From: Sphingomonadaceae bacterium
GTDB lineage: Bacteria > Pseudomonadota > Alphaproteobacteria > Sphingomonadales > Sphingomonadaceae
Reading direction: 5' to 3'
Assembly (NCBI GenBank): GCA_947454135.1
Contig: CANGJI010000009.1
Coordinates: 1 to 53,831 of the forward strand
DNA length: 53,831 bases
Part shown: piece after piece, positions 18,661 to 28,253 of the stretch
Layout of the letters: the number at the start of each line of letters is the position of its first letter
Numbering within the stretch: position 1 is the stretch's first letter
The notes under the pieces: model-generated
What the model was told of the DNA's origin: nothing
The model's database searches: none
The model's input: the letters and a program-made list of their open reading frames with translations, nothing else
Translations under genes and position numbers: made by a program

Positions 18661-20913
18661 ATGAAGGCCACCACTGCCGTTTCGTTCCTGCTGGGCGCGA
18701 GCCTTTTCGCGCTGACCGCACCCGCACAGGCGCAGGACACCGCTGCCGACGCCGCGAAGCCCGCTGAAGGCCTCGGCGAGATCGTCGTCACGGCGAGCCG
18801 CGTCGCCTCCAGCGCGCAGGACACCCCGATCGCGCTCAACGTCTACACCGGCGCCAAGCTCGCGGAGCAGGGCGTCAACACGGTGCGCGACCTTGCCCAG
18901 ATCGACCCCAGCGTGAACGTGACGAACTCGACCGGCGCGGCCTATGTCGCGGTGCGCGGCATTGCCTCGACCGACGTGACCGAAATCGGCGACCCTTCAG
19001 TGCCGATCACCCGCGACGGCTTCTTCACCAACCGCTCGTTCGCGATCAGCTCCTCGTTCTATGACGTAGCGCGCATCGAAGTGCTGAAGGGTCCGCAGGG
19101 CACCCTGCAAGGCCGCAACTCGACCGGCGGTCTTGTCAGCATCATCACCAATCGCCCCGAAATGCGCACCGGCGCCTTTGGCAGCATCGAGGCCGGCAAC
19201 TACAAGACCATCAACGGCGAAGCGGGCGTCAACGTCCTCCTCGCACCGGGCTTTGCCGTCCGCGCCTCGGGCACGATCCTGAGCCACGAGGGCTATCGCA
19301 AGTCCGCTGGCCCCGCCTTCGACGGGGATGACGAGAACTTCAAGTCGGGCCGCATCCAGGCGATGTACAAGGGCGACAACGGCCTCTCGCTGTGGGTTTC
19401 GTACCAGCACGACAACCGCGACGTGCACGGCGATGCACAGTTCCGCGGCCCGCTTGGCGGCCCGATGCCGGAATTCGGCGATGCCAAGACCTTCACCAGC
19501 TTTGCGCCGACCTTGACGAAGCTCGATACCGACCGCGTCCGCTGGGAGGCGGCCTACAGCGCGGACATGGGCCTCAACTTCATCTATTCCGGCGGCTATG
19601 ACAGCGCCGACTGGCGCAACCGGCTCGACGCCACCGGCGGCTATCCGGCCAACCGCCAGTTCCGCCAGCAGGAAACCCCCAAGACCTGGAACCACGAATT
19701 CCGCGTGAGCAACAACAAGGACGGTAAGCTGTTCTTCCAGGCCGGGTATTTCTATTTCCAGGAAAAGAACGTGGTCAATTCGGGGATCTTCAACCTCGAC
19801 ATGACCGGCCCGCTGTTCGGGCCCGGCGGCTTCCTGACGGGTGTTCCCAACGCCGACCAGTCGAACCGCTATGGCATCAAGTTCGATTACAACATCCTCA
19901 CCCGTTCGCAGGCGCTGTTCGGTCAGATCGAATACAAGCTGACCGACCAGCTCCAGTTGAGCCTCGGCGGGCGCTATACGTGGGACAAGAAGGTGCGGAC
20001 CGGCAATGCCGTGCTCAGCCTGCCCGCGCTCGCCTTCCCGCTCTGCGGCAACGACTTCCCCGCCCCGGGCACCTGCCCGCCCTTCCCGCTGACGACGCCG
20101 GGCAACGGCAATCTCAGCCAGGGTGAGCCGACCTGGCATGCGGGCCTCAACTATCGCCCTGCCCCGGGCACCCTGATCTATGCCAAGTACGACCGCGGCT
20201 ACAAGTCGGGCGGCTTCAACTCGAACGGCAGCGCGCCTTCGGTCGATTACGGTCCGGAGCGGCTCGACGCGTTCGAAATCGGCACCAAGAACTCGCTGAT
20301 GGGCAACACCCTCCAGCTCAACGCTTCGGTGTTCTACTTCGATTACAAGGGCTATCAGGGCTCGCAGACCACCGATGCCGTCTCCAGCGGTTCGGGCGTG
20401 TTCAACGTCGGCAGCGCCAAGGTGTTCGGCATCGAGGGCAGCCTGACGGCGCTGGCGAGCAAGAACACCCGCGTGAACATCAACGCGGCCTATCTGCACA
20501 CCAAGTTCGGTGACGGGATCAGGATCAACACCGGCGCCAATCCGCCGGTTGCGGTCGACATCAGCGGCAACCGCCTGCCCAACGCGCCGGAGTTCACCGC
20601 TTCGGGCTCGATCGAGCAGGACGTGCCTGTCTCGTTCGGCACGTTCACCGCGCGGATCGACGCGAAGTACTCATCGGACTTCTACTATTCGGTGTTCAAC
20701 ACCACCGACACCCGCTCGTGGGACTATGTGCTGGCCAACGCCAGCATCAAGTTCAAGCCGGTGAACGGCGTGTGGGACATCTCGGCCTACGTGCGCAACG
20801 TGTTCAACAAACAGGTGCTGGCCTACGCGGCGCAGAACTTCAATGCGGGCGCGGATACCTACCAGTTCCAGGCCCCGCGCACGATCGGTGTGCGCGCGAG
20901 CGTGAAGTTCTGA
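18661..20913 (+). CDS. TonB-dependent outer-membrane receptor
   Basis: 750 residues from the ATG at 18661, which has AGGGGAG directly upstream. A signal peptide ('LLGASLFALTAPAQAQ') is followed by a TonB-box-like 'EIVVTASR', the plug domain (to about residue 170) and the 22-strand barrel. It ends in 'VGVRASVKF'-type outer-membrane sequence with a terminal Phe, which is needed for BAM recognition. It would import an iron complex, vitamin or complex organic compound using TonB energy; sphingomonads carry many such receptors and the ligand is not predictable here. It has its own promoter and operator candidate and a strong terminator, so it is monocistronic. Confidence 0.93.
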   Translation: MKATTAVSFLLGASLFALTAPAQAQDTAADAAKPAEGLGEIVVTASRVASSAQDTPIALNVYTGAKLAEQGVNTVRDLAQIDPSVNVTNSTGAAYVAVRGIASTDVTEIGDPSVPITRDGFFTNRSFAISSSFYDVARIEVLKGPQGTLQGRNSTGGLVSIITNRPEMRTGAFGSIEAGNYKTINGEAGVNVLLAPGFAVRASGTILSHEGYRKSAGPAFDGDDENFKSGRIQAMYKGDNGLSLWVSYQHDNRDVHGDAQFRGPLGGPMPEFGDAKTFTSFAPTLTKLDTDRVRWEAAYSADMGLNFIYSGGYDSADWRNRLDATGGYPANRQFRQQETPKTWNHEFRVSNNKDGKLFFQAGYFYFQEKNVVNSGIFNLDMTGPLFGPGGFLTGVPNADQSNRYGIKFDYNILTRSQALFGQIEYKLTDQLQLSLGGRYTWDKKVRTGNAVLSLPALAFPLCGNDFPAPGTCPPFPLTTPGNGNLSQGEPTWHAGLNYRPAPGTLIYAKYDRGYKSGGFNSNGSAPSVDYGPERLDAFEIGTKNSLMGNTLQLNASVFYFDYKGYQGSQTTDAVSSGSGVFNVGSAKVFGIEGSLTALASKNTRVNINAAYLHTKFGDGIRINTGANPPVAVDISGNRLPNAPEFTASGSIEQDVPVSFGTFTARIDAKYSSDFYYSVFNTTDTRSWDYVLANASIKFKPVNGVWDISAYVRNVFNKQVLAYAAQNFNAGADTYQFQAPRTIGVRASVKF

Positions 20914-20939
20914 GGAACGTAAAAGCCTGACATGAAGAA

Positions 20940-20973
20940 GGGGCGGCGGCCGCATGGCCACCGCCCCTTTCGT
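20940..20973 (+). terminator. Rho-independent terminator after the TonB receptor
   Basis: A 12 bp GC-rich stem (arms 20940-20951 and 20956-20967) with one C-A mismatch and a 4-base GCAT loop, followed by TTTCGTTT. It begins 26 bp after the receptor stop codon and lies between convergent genes. The opposite strand has a weaker T-run after the hairpin, so use by groEL transcripts is less likely. Confidence 0.8.
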
Positions 20974-20986
20974 TTGTGCCGTCTGA

Positions 20987-22612
<1,626 letters not shown>

Positions 22613-22663
22613 CTACCTCCTCTCGTACGTTAAGCTGTGTTGGGTGGATGAAGAAGACGCCGA

Positions 22664-22978
22664 TCAGGCCGCCTTCTTGAGCTCCGCGACCGGCTCGATC
22701 ACACCGAGGATGTCGCTCTCCTTCATGATGAGCAGGTCCTCGCCAGCGATCTTCACTTCGGTGCCGGACCACTTCCCGAACAGGATCCGGTCGCCTTCCT
22801 TGACGGTCAGCGCAATCAGTTCGCCGGCCTCGTTTCGGGCACCGGCGCCGACAGCAATGACTTCGCCCTCCTGCGGCTTTTCCTTCGCGGAATCGGGAAT
22901 GATGATGCCGCCGGCCGTCTTCTCTTCGGCTTCAATGCGGCGGACCAGCACGCGGTCGTGCAAGGGTCGGAAATGCAT
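22664..22978 (-). CDS. groES: 10 kDa co-chaperonin GroES
   Basis: 104 residues, starting '[15 protein letters not shown]'. It forms the heptameric lid of GroEL. The mobile loop '[18 protein letters not shown]' and the beta-barrel motif '[15 protein letters not shown]' are complete. The ATG at 22978 has GGAGG 6 bases upstream; a second ATG 4 bp upstream is out of frame. The longer open frame to 23098 runs through the promoter region and is not coding. A RpoH-type promoter and a CIRCE-like repeat lie upstream. Confidence 0.97.
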   Translation of the reverse strand: MHFRPLHDRVLVRRIEAEEKTAGGIIIPDSAKEKPQEGEVIAVGAGARNEAGELIALTVKEGDRILFGKWSGTEVKIAGEDLLIMKESDILGVIEPVAELKKAA

Positions 22979-23046
22979 GCATAACCTCCAGTTGCAAAAC
23001 GATGTGTTGAACGCCTCCCCCGCATGATCGGCAGGAGGCACCAGAA

Positions 23047-23075
23047 AGCTAGGTGCGGGGAAAATCGGCTTCAAG
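23047..23075 (-). promoter_or_regulatory. RpoH (sigma-32) type promoter of groESL
   Basis: Read on the minus strand, CTTGAA is followed after about 16 bp by CCTAGCT. This agrees with the alphaproteobacterial RpoH pattern (CTTG, 16-18 bp, CYTATNT) except for one base in the -10. It lies about 70 bp upstream of groES. Confidence 0.5.
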
Positions 23076-23091
23076 GGGCGCACGCGATTTT

Positions 23092-23118
23092 TTGGCACTC
23101 CCCGCCTTTAAGTGCCAA
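23092..23118. promoter_or_regulatory. CIRCE-like HrcA operator upstream of groESL
   Basis: TTGGCACTC-N9-AAGTGCCAA. The 9-9-9 layout matches CIRCE (TTAGCACTC-N9-GAGTGCTAA) with one mismatch in the left half and two in the right, and the arms pair almost perfectly with each other. CIRCE is the target of the HrcA repressor. It lies upstream of the proposed RpoH promoter, 114 bp from groES. hrcA is not in the window. Confidence 0.75.
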
Positions 23119-23226
23119 TGTTTCAGATACTTGACGGACATCCCCGGGTGATGAAGACTGCTATTCGTCCGGTGCGTGCCGGGGGATGGCCGGGCCGGAC
23201 CCTTGTGTTGAAGGGAGGAACCCGCC

Positions 23227-23529
23227 TTGCCTGCCACGCCTTCGCTACCCGCCGTTCCCAGCCCCGACGGAGGCCTGCGCCTGCGCCTTCTCGGCTATGG
23301 GCTGACGACCGCAGAGATCGCCTACTATCGGCCCGACTACCCCTCGCTGCTCCAGCTTTTCGCGTGGCAGGAATATGACGAGGCGCCGGACTTTCCGGTA
23401 CTGTTCGATTTCCTCGCCTTCTGGCGGCGCGAAATCGACGCGAAGATCCACTCGGTGCGGATCGCGCACGACCAGCTGATCCGTCCGGCGGAATGGCGCC
23501 CGGTCGACGGGATCATCGAATTGCGTTGA
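23227..23529 (+). CDS. usg: Usg family protein
   Basis: 100 residues from a TTG codon at 23227, which has AGGGAGGA about 8 bp upstream; no ATG gives the full family length. It matches the Usg family of small alphaproteobacterial proteins through 'LLGYGLTTAEIAYYRPD', 'PSLLQLFAWQEYD', 'APDFP' and 'HSVRIAH'. The function of Usg is unknown; the name refers to a gene upstream of other genes in earlier studies. It is divergent from groES, separated by 248 bp holding the heat-shock control region, and 113 bp upstream of the sulfatase. Confidence 0.85.
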   Translation: MPATPSLPAVPSPDGGLRLRLLGYGLTTAEIAYYRPDYPSLLQLFAWQEYDEAPDFPVLFDFLAFWRREIDAKIHSVRIAHDQLIRPAEWRPVDGIIELR

Positions 23530-23642
23530 GGGCCCCCAAGCAAAGCTTGCTGGACGCCCCTGCTGAGGGGCGATAATTCCGTGCGCACCAGATCTGGCGC
23601 GACAACGCGAGGATTGCTCTTTTCACAGGAGGCCTCCGCGCC

Positions 23643-25061
23643 ATGATTCCCATTTCCGCCGCCACGATCACCCGCCGCACTGCGCTGCTTGGCGGGGCCG
23701 CTACCGCCACCCTGCTCGGTGCGCCGGCACTGGCCGTCAGCCCGCCGCGCCGTCCGAACGTGCTGTACATCATGGCCGACGACATGGGGTTTGCCGACCT
23801 CTCCTGCTATGGCCGCACCGACTACGCGACACCGCGGATCGACGCGCTCGCGCATGAGGGGCTGCGCTTCACCACCGCCTATGCCAACAGCGCGGTGTGC
23901 ACCGCGACGCGCGTGGCGCTGATCACCGGGCGCTATCAGTACCGGCTGCCGATCGGGCTGGAGGAGCCGCTCGCGGGGCGCGAGAACATCGGCCTGCCGC
24001 CGGGTGAGCCGACCCTGCCCGCGCAGATGAAGGCAGCGGGATACGAGACGGCGCTCATCGGCAAATGGCATCTCGGCAGCTTGCCCGCGTTCGATCCGCT
24101 GAAGAGCGGCTATGATCACTTCTGGGGCCTGCGCGGCGGCGCGGTGGATTACTACACGCACAAGGGCAGCGACGGGAAACCCGACCTGTGGGATGGGCCG
24201 ACCCCGGTGAGCCAGGCGGGTTATCTCACCGACATGATGGCCGAACGCGCGATTGCCGCCATCGCGGCGGGCGCGAAGCAGCCGAAGCCGTGGTTCATGA
24301 GCCTGCATTTCACGGCGCCGCACTGGCCGTGGGAAGCGCCGGGCGACGAGGCCGAGTCGAAGCGGCTGGAAGCTTTGCCAGACCGCGAGGCACTCATGCA
24401 CTACGACGGCGGGAGCCTCGCGACCTATGCCGCGATGGTCACGCGGCTCGATCATCAGGTGGGGCGCATTCTCGATGCGGTGGCGGCTTCGGGGCAGGCG
24501 GACAATACCATCGTCGTGTTCACCAGCGACAATGGCGGCGAACGGTTTTCGAGCACCTGGCCGTTTACCGGGCGCAAGACCGAGTTGCTCGAAGGGGGCC
24601 TGCGCATTCCCGCCATTGTGCGCTGGCCGGGGGTGACAAAGCCCGGGTCGACCAGCGACGCGCAGGTGATTTCAATGGACTGGCTGCCGACGTTCCTAGC
24701 CGCTGCGGGCGCGGCACCCGATCCCGCGCGCGCGCCGGATGGAATTGACATCCGCCCCGCGCTGGAAGGCGGGGCGCTGCCCGATCGGACGCTGTTCTGG
24801 CGCTACAAGAATCACGGCCAGCAGGCCGCGCGGCGCGGGCGGTGGAAGTACCTCAAGATCGCCGACAACACGTTCCTGTTCGACGTGGTGGCCGACCCGC
24901 TCGAACGCGCCAACCTCAAGAACCGCGAGCCCGAGACCTTCAAGGCGCTGGCCGACGCATGGGCGCAATGGAACGCAGGCATGCTGCCACTCGACCCGAA
25001 ATCATACACCCACGGGTTCACGGGCAAGACACTGGCTGATCATTACGGGGTTACCGAATGA
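23643..25061 (+). CDS. Tat-exported sulfatase
   Basis: 472 residues. A type I sulfatase that would hydrolyse sulfate esters in the periplasm. The N-terminus has a twin-arginine motif (Arg11-Arg12 in 'TRRTALLGGA') and a hydrophobic stretch ending 'GAPALA'. The formylglycine site is Cys86 in 'CTATR', a CxAxR form of the usual CxPxR. Metal ligands include Asp46 and Asp47 in 'ADDMGF', and 'FTSDNGGE' is the second metal motif. AGGAGG precedes the ATG. No sulfatase-maturing enzyme is nearby, so activation needs one elsewhere. Its stop codon abuts that of the convergent GST gene, within a TGATCA. Confidence 0.93.
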   Translation: MIPISAATITRRTALLGGAATATLLGAPALAVSPPRRPNVLYIMADDMGFADLSCYGRTDYATPRIDALAHEGLRFTTAYANSAVCTATRVALITGRYQYRLPIGLEEPLAGRENIGLPPGEPTLPAQMKAAGYETALIGKWHLGSLPAFDPLKSGYDHFWGLRGGAVDYYTHKGSDGKPDLWDGPTPVSQAGYLTDMMAERAIAAIAAGAKQPKPWFMSLHFTAPHWPWEAPGDEAESKRLEALPDREALMHYDGGSLATYAAMVTRLDHQVGRILDAVAASGQADNTIVVFTSDNGGERFSSTWPFTGRKTELLEGGLRIPAIVRWPGVTKPGSTSDAQVISMDWLPTFLAAAGAAPDPARAPDGIDIRPALEGGALPDRTLFWRYKNHGQQAARRGRWKYLKIADNTFLFDVVADPLERANLKNREPETFKALADAWAQWNAGMLPLDPKSYTHGFTGKTLADHYGVTE

Positions 25062-25685
25062 TCAGCCCCCGGCCTGCGCCGCCTTTGCCGCAAGGAACGC
25101 CGGGCGGGCGCTGGCACGCTCCCAATAGACCGCGATTTCGGGGCTGAACTTGTAATCGAGCTTCAGGTCGATCGCGAGGAGGAGCGCGTAGGCGGTGCAG
25201 ATGTCTGCCGTGGTGAAGCGCCCGGCGCAGAGCCATTCGCGCCCATCCGCCAGCGCACGGGTGAGGTGCTTGAGCCGCGAGAAGAACCACTGGGTGTAGT
25301 CGTCGGCGGCCTGCGGCAGCTTGCGCTCGTCGGGCTCGAAGCGGGTGTAGCGCAGGACGATGGTCTGCGGGAACGTCAGCGTCGCCTCGCTGCGGTGCAT
25401 CCAGTCGAGCCACTGGCCGTAGTCGGGCTCTTCCGGCGACACGGCCAGCGGCGTCGGCCCGTAGCGGGTGGCGAGGTATTGCGGGATCGCGCTGGATTCG
25501 GTCATCCGCGTCTCGCCATCGACGAGGAGCGGGATCGTGCCGAGCGGGTTCTGCTCAAGGTATTCGGGCACCAGCACGCGCGGCGGGAACGGCATGGTAT
25601 GGAGTTTATAGGGCAGGCCCAACTCCTCCAGCGCCCAGAGCGCACGGAACGAGCGGGCATCGCGGCAGTGATAGAGTTCGATCAT
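25062..25685 (-). CDS. Glutathione S-transferase family protein
   Basis: 207 residues. The N-terminal thioredoxin-fold domain starts 'MIELYHCRDARSFR', with a Ser or Cys near the glutathione-binding loop, 'LGTIPLLVDGE' (cis-Pro) and 'MTESSAIPQYLA' for glutathione binding. The all-helical C-terminal domain has the capping motif 'FTTADICTAYAL'. It likely conjugates or reduces small electrophiles; the substrate is unknown. It lies downstream of the flavoprotein gene on the same strand, 68 bp away. That gap carries a GC-rich hairpin of a kind common between sphingomonad genes. Confidence 0.88.
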   Translation of the reverse strand: MIELYHCRDARSFRALWALEELGLPYKLHTMPFPPRVLVPEYLEQNPLGTIPLLVDGETRMTESSAIPQYLATRYGPTPLAVSPEEPDYGQWLDWMHRSEATLTFPQTIVLRYTRFEPDERKLPQAADDYTQWFFSRLKHLTRALADGREWLCAGRFTTADICTAYALLLAIDLKLDYKFSPEIAVYWERASARPAFLAAKAAQAGG

Positions 25686-25700
25686 AGGTTGTTCTGTTTA

Positions 25701-25735
25701 CCCCTCCACCACCCTTCGGGCGGTCCCCCTCCCAG
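25701..25735. repeat. GC-rich intergenic hairpin element
   Basis: A CCTCCACC...CTTCGGGCGGT...CCCCTCCC type sequence with a tetraloop-like TTCG between short complementary arms. Similar sequences are frequent between genes in sphingomonads. It has no T-run and is probably not a Rho-independent terminator. Whether it is a true dispersed repeat needs genome-wide comparison. Confidence 0.35.
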
Positions 25736-25753
25736 AGCAAGCTCGGAGTGGAA

Positions 25754-27637
25754 TTAGATCAGGCCTCTGCTGATGAGGCATTCCTGCACGGCGCGTTCGC
25801 CCATGTCGATGGCCGTATTGGTGAAGGCACTGCCGGCTGCGTCGGCATTGGCAATGGCGATGCGGCCGAAGGTCTGGCGGCCGATGACATGGGGGCGCAT
25901 TTCATCCGGCACCTCGGGATCGCCGAGCGTGTCGTAGGTGTAGGCATAGCCGTGGGGCCAGCGATTGACGGTGATCGCGGCAATATCGCGCGCGGCGTTG
26001 AAGCCCGCGCCGCCCAGCATGCGCTGCAATTGCAGGCGGATCTCGCGTTCGATCGCGGGGTATTCCTCAGCCAGCATCATCGCGCGGCCAAGGCGGTTCT
26101 GCTCCTTGCGCGGCAAACCGGGCTGGTTCGGATTGCGGACCATGTGGATCACAACCGGTTCATCGGGTGTCAGCGCGGAGGCATAGCCGCCAATGTTCAT
26201 CGGCGTGTCGAGCGAGGCGCCGATATGGTAGCCATTGGGCGCGCCGATGGATTTGACGCCGAGCCTGGCCCAGGGGCGCCAGTTCTTCACCAGCACATTG
26301 GTATACTGCATCGGCACCTTGGACGCATAGTGCAGCGCGTCCTTCTGCGGCTGCGGCAGATCGGGCACGATGAACGGGATCACCATGTTGAAGCAGGCCA
26401 TGATGACATTGGCCCCGGTGACGGACACCCGCTTGCCATCCTTCACATAGACGACGCGCACGGCCTTTTCGGTTTGCCGCGCGGGTTTGCCGATATGTTC
26501 GGCGCGGATGACCATGCTCCTGAGGCGGATGCGGGTGGGGTTCGCCGGATTGTCGAGCGCGGCGTAGCGCGCCGGGGCAAGGACGATGCTTTCCTGATCG
26601 AGCCCGGCTGACGGGAACGCGCCGGGGACGAGACGGCTGACGAGGAGGCGGGCAACCGTGGCGTTGCCGTCCGGCCAGTGGAAATGCTGCGCCTCGGCGG
26701 TGATCTGCTCGGGCAGGTCCATGCCCGCAAAACCCGGCATGCGCCCGCCCAGCGCGGCTTCCCACGCCGGCAGGGTATCGACGCGCTTGTTGTTGCGGAA
26801 ATAGTGGCCAAGAAAGAACGGCAGGCTCTCGGGCAGCATCTTCGCGTGCTTGAGAAGGTAATCCTGATAGCTGATATGCCGCAGGTATTCCGCCCGCGCC
26901 TCGGGGCTGAGGCTGGGGAGGTAGTTGACCTTCTCCGTGAAGATGCGCGTGAGATCGGCACGCACCGCGCCCGTCAGCGGCGCTTCGGCGAAGAACTGCG
27001 GCCAGGGTTTGACACCCGTTCCCGTCACCAGCTTGTCGGCAAGGAAGTGTTCCTTGTCGAAGAAGGTGGCCGAGCCGAGGCCATCGTAGGCCTTGGTCTC
27101 GTAGCGATGGTAGCTCGTGAGATCGACGCCGAGATCGGCCAGCAGCTTCTTCGAGGTGAAGCTGTAGGGGAACGGCGATTCAATGCTCATCGTCCCGCCG
27201 TAGGCCAGGATGGTGCGGCCTTCGTAGGTAAACTCGTTGCGCTTGGCGTGGCCGCCGAAATCGTCGTGGTTGTCGAGGATGAGGATCTTGCGATCATCGC
27301 CCAGCGCCTGCCGGTAGAAGTAGGCGGCGGCGAGGCCCGAAATGCCGCCGCCGACAATGACGAGATCGTAGTGCTCGCCGCTGTCGTCTGCGGCAAGCGG
27401 ACCGGCGAATTCGCCGTCGCGCGCCATGTGCGCAGCCTCGAACGAGCCGGGATACTGGCCGCGCAGGCCTGTCTTCAGCGGGGGGTAGTCGGCGGCGAGA
27501 TCAGTTGCCGCCGCTGCGGCCTGCGCGAAGGCTGGGGGCGCTGCTGCCAGCGCCGCGCCAGCCGCCACGCCGCCGATGAAATCACGCCGGGCAATCGGCA
27601 AATGGAGCCCGAGTTCCTTGTCAGTCCACTCGCCCAT
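25754..27637 (-). CDS. Tat-exported flavoprotein, spermidine dehydrogenase-like
   Basis: 627 residues. The N-terminus has a Tat motif ('ARRDFIGGVAAG') and a cleavable region ending near 'APPAFAQA'. The FAD-binding Rossmann motif GxGxxG is in 'LVIVGGGISGLAAAY'. 'TGLRGQYPGSFEAAH' and 'HWPDGNATVARLLVSRLVPG' are shared with the spermidine dehydrogenase family, of which Pseudomonas SpdH is a member. It would oxidise an amine or related compound in the periplasm, but the substrate is inferred from family only. The FAD-dependent amine oxidoreductase fold is well supported. It precedes the GST gene on the same strand. Confidence 0.85.
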   Translation of the reverse strand: MGEWTDKELGLHLPIARRDFIGGVAAGAALAAAPPAFAQAAAAATDLAADYPPLKTGLRGQYPGSFEAAHMARDGEFAGPLAADDSGEHYDLVIVGGGISGLAAAYFYRQALGDDRKILILDNHDDFGGHAKRNEFTYEGRTILAYGGTMSIESPFPYSFTSKKLLADLGVDLTSYHRYETKAYDGLGSATFFDKEHFLADKLVTGTGVKPWPQFFAEAPLTGAVRADLTRIFTEKVNYLPSLSPEARAEYLRHISYQDYLLKHAKMLPESLPFFLGHYFRNNKRVDTLPAWEAALGGRMPGFAGMDLPEQITAEAQHFHWPDGNATVARLLVSRLVPGAFPSAGLDQESIVLAPARYAALDNPANPTRIRLRSMVIRAEHIGKPARQTEKAVRVVYVKDGKRVSVTGANVIMACFNMVIPFIVPDLPQPQKDALHYASKVPMQYTNVLVKNWRPWARLGVKSIGAPNGYHIGASLDTPMNIGGYASALTPDEPVVIHMVRNPNQPGLPRKEQNRLGRAMMLAEEYPAIEREIRLQLQRMLGGAGFNAARDIAAITVNRWPHGYAYTYDTLGDPEVPDEMRPHVIGRQTFGRIAIANADAAGSAFTNTAIDMGERAVQECLISRGLI

Positions 27638-28169
27638 TTTCTGCCCCCAATTCAGCCCGCCACCTCACCACGATTTGTAATCATGATCGGCCCTTGCGCA
27701 ATCGCCCAAATTGCGGCCTCTCCGGCGATACTTCGCCTGCTGCCCGCCGCTGCCCCGGATCATGGCGGAAGCAGGAGTAGCGAGGCAGAAACCCAAGGTA
27801 ATCATTAAGATTGCGCCAGTTGCACCGGGCCAGCGCCTCGGCTGGCAGCGAGCAGCCCATCCTGCCGCTTTCGGAGCGCTTTCGAGCGGTGACGACGATC
27901 TGGCGCGGTATCACGGGGACTTGTTCAGCCGCACGGTCCGCGAGCGCAAACCTTAAGACTTTTTGCGCGTGAGGCGGGGATGGGACCGCCCATGCGTGTG
28001 GCGGGACGCACCCGGCCCTGATGCGCATCCGATCTGCTCCTGCATGGTTACGGAGCATTACTGATCGGGAAATACGGCCCGATTGCGGGCAATTCCTAAC
28101 AAATCTGGCGATGGCGCAGGGCACCGGACGATGCAATTCCAAGCGCTTGCGGGCGCTGAACGCTCCCTC
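27638..28169. other. Long intergenic region without a clear gene
   Basis: About 530 bp with no convincing coding sequence. An open frame at 27765-27956 encodes 63 residues ('MAEAGVARQKPKVIIKIAP' onward) but has no ribosome-binding site or recognisable family. An inverted repeat GCGCAAA/TTTGCGC (27944-27950, 27962-27968) is present. The region is relatively AT-rich near its right end, where the promoter region of the next gene lies. Confidence 0.4.
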
Positions 28170-28212
28170 CCTTGACATGAATCAAGGTAAATTCGTTTAA
28201 GACCAATATGGT
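28170..28212 (+). promoter_or_regulatory. FNR/FixK-type box and promoter of the M20 peptidase gene
   Basis: TTGAC-ATGA-ATCAA at 28172-28185 matches the FNR/FixK pattern TTGAY-N4-RTCAA and sits within the longer inverted repeat CCTTGA-N6-TCAAGG (28170-28187). TATGGT at 28207-28212 is a possible -10. With a start near 28219 the box would be centred close to -41, the class II activator position. TTGACA within the box with TTTAAG at 28196 is an alternative sigma-70-only reading. Confidence 0.4.
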
Positions 28213-28253
28213 TGGAAATAAGGGTTAACACTTATACCGACGGAGAAGCGAAG

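Noticed and set aside
22979..23098. 40-codon N-terminal extension of GroES
   Set aside because: It runs through the RpoH-type promoter, and GroES has a conserved start at 22978 with a good ribosome-binding site.
27681..28178. 165-codon open frame on the minus strand
   Set aside because: No ribosome-binding site or family resemblance, Arg/Pro-rich shadow composition, and it overlaps the FNR-type promoter region.
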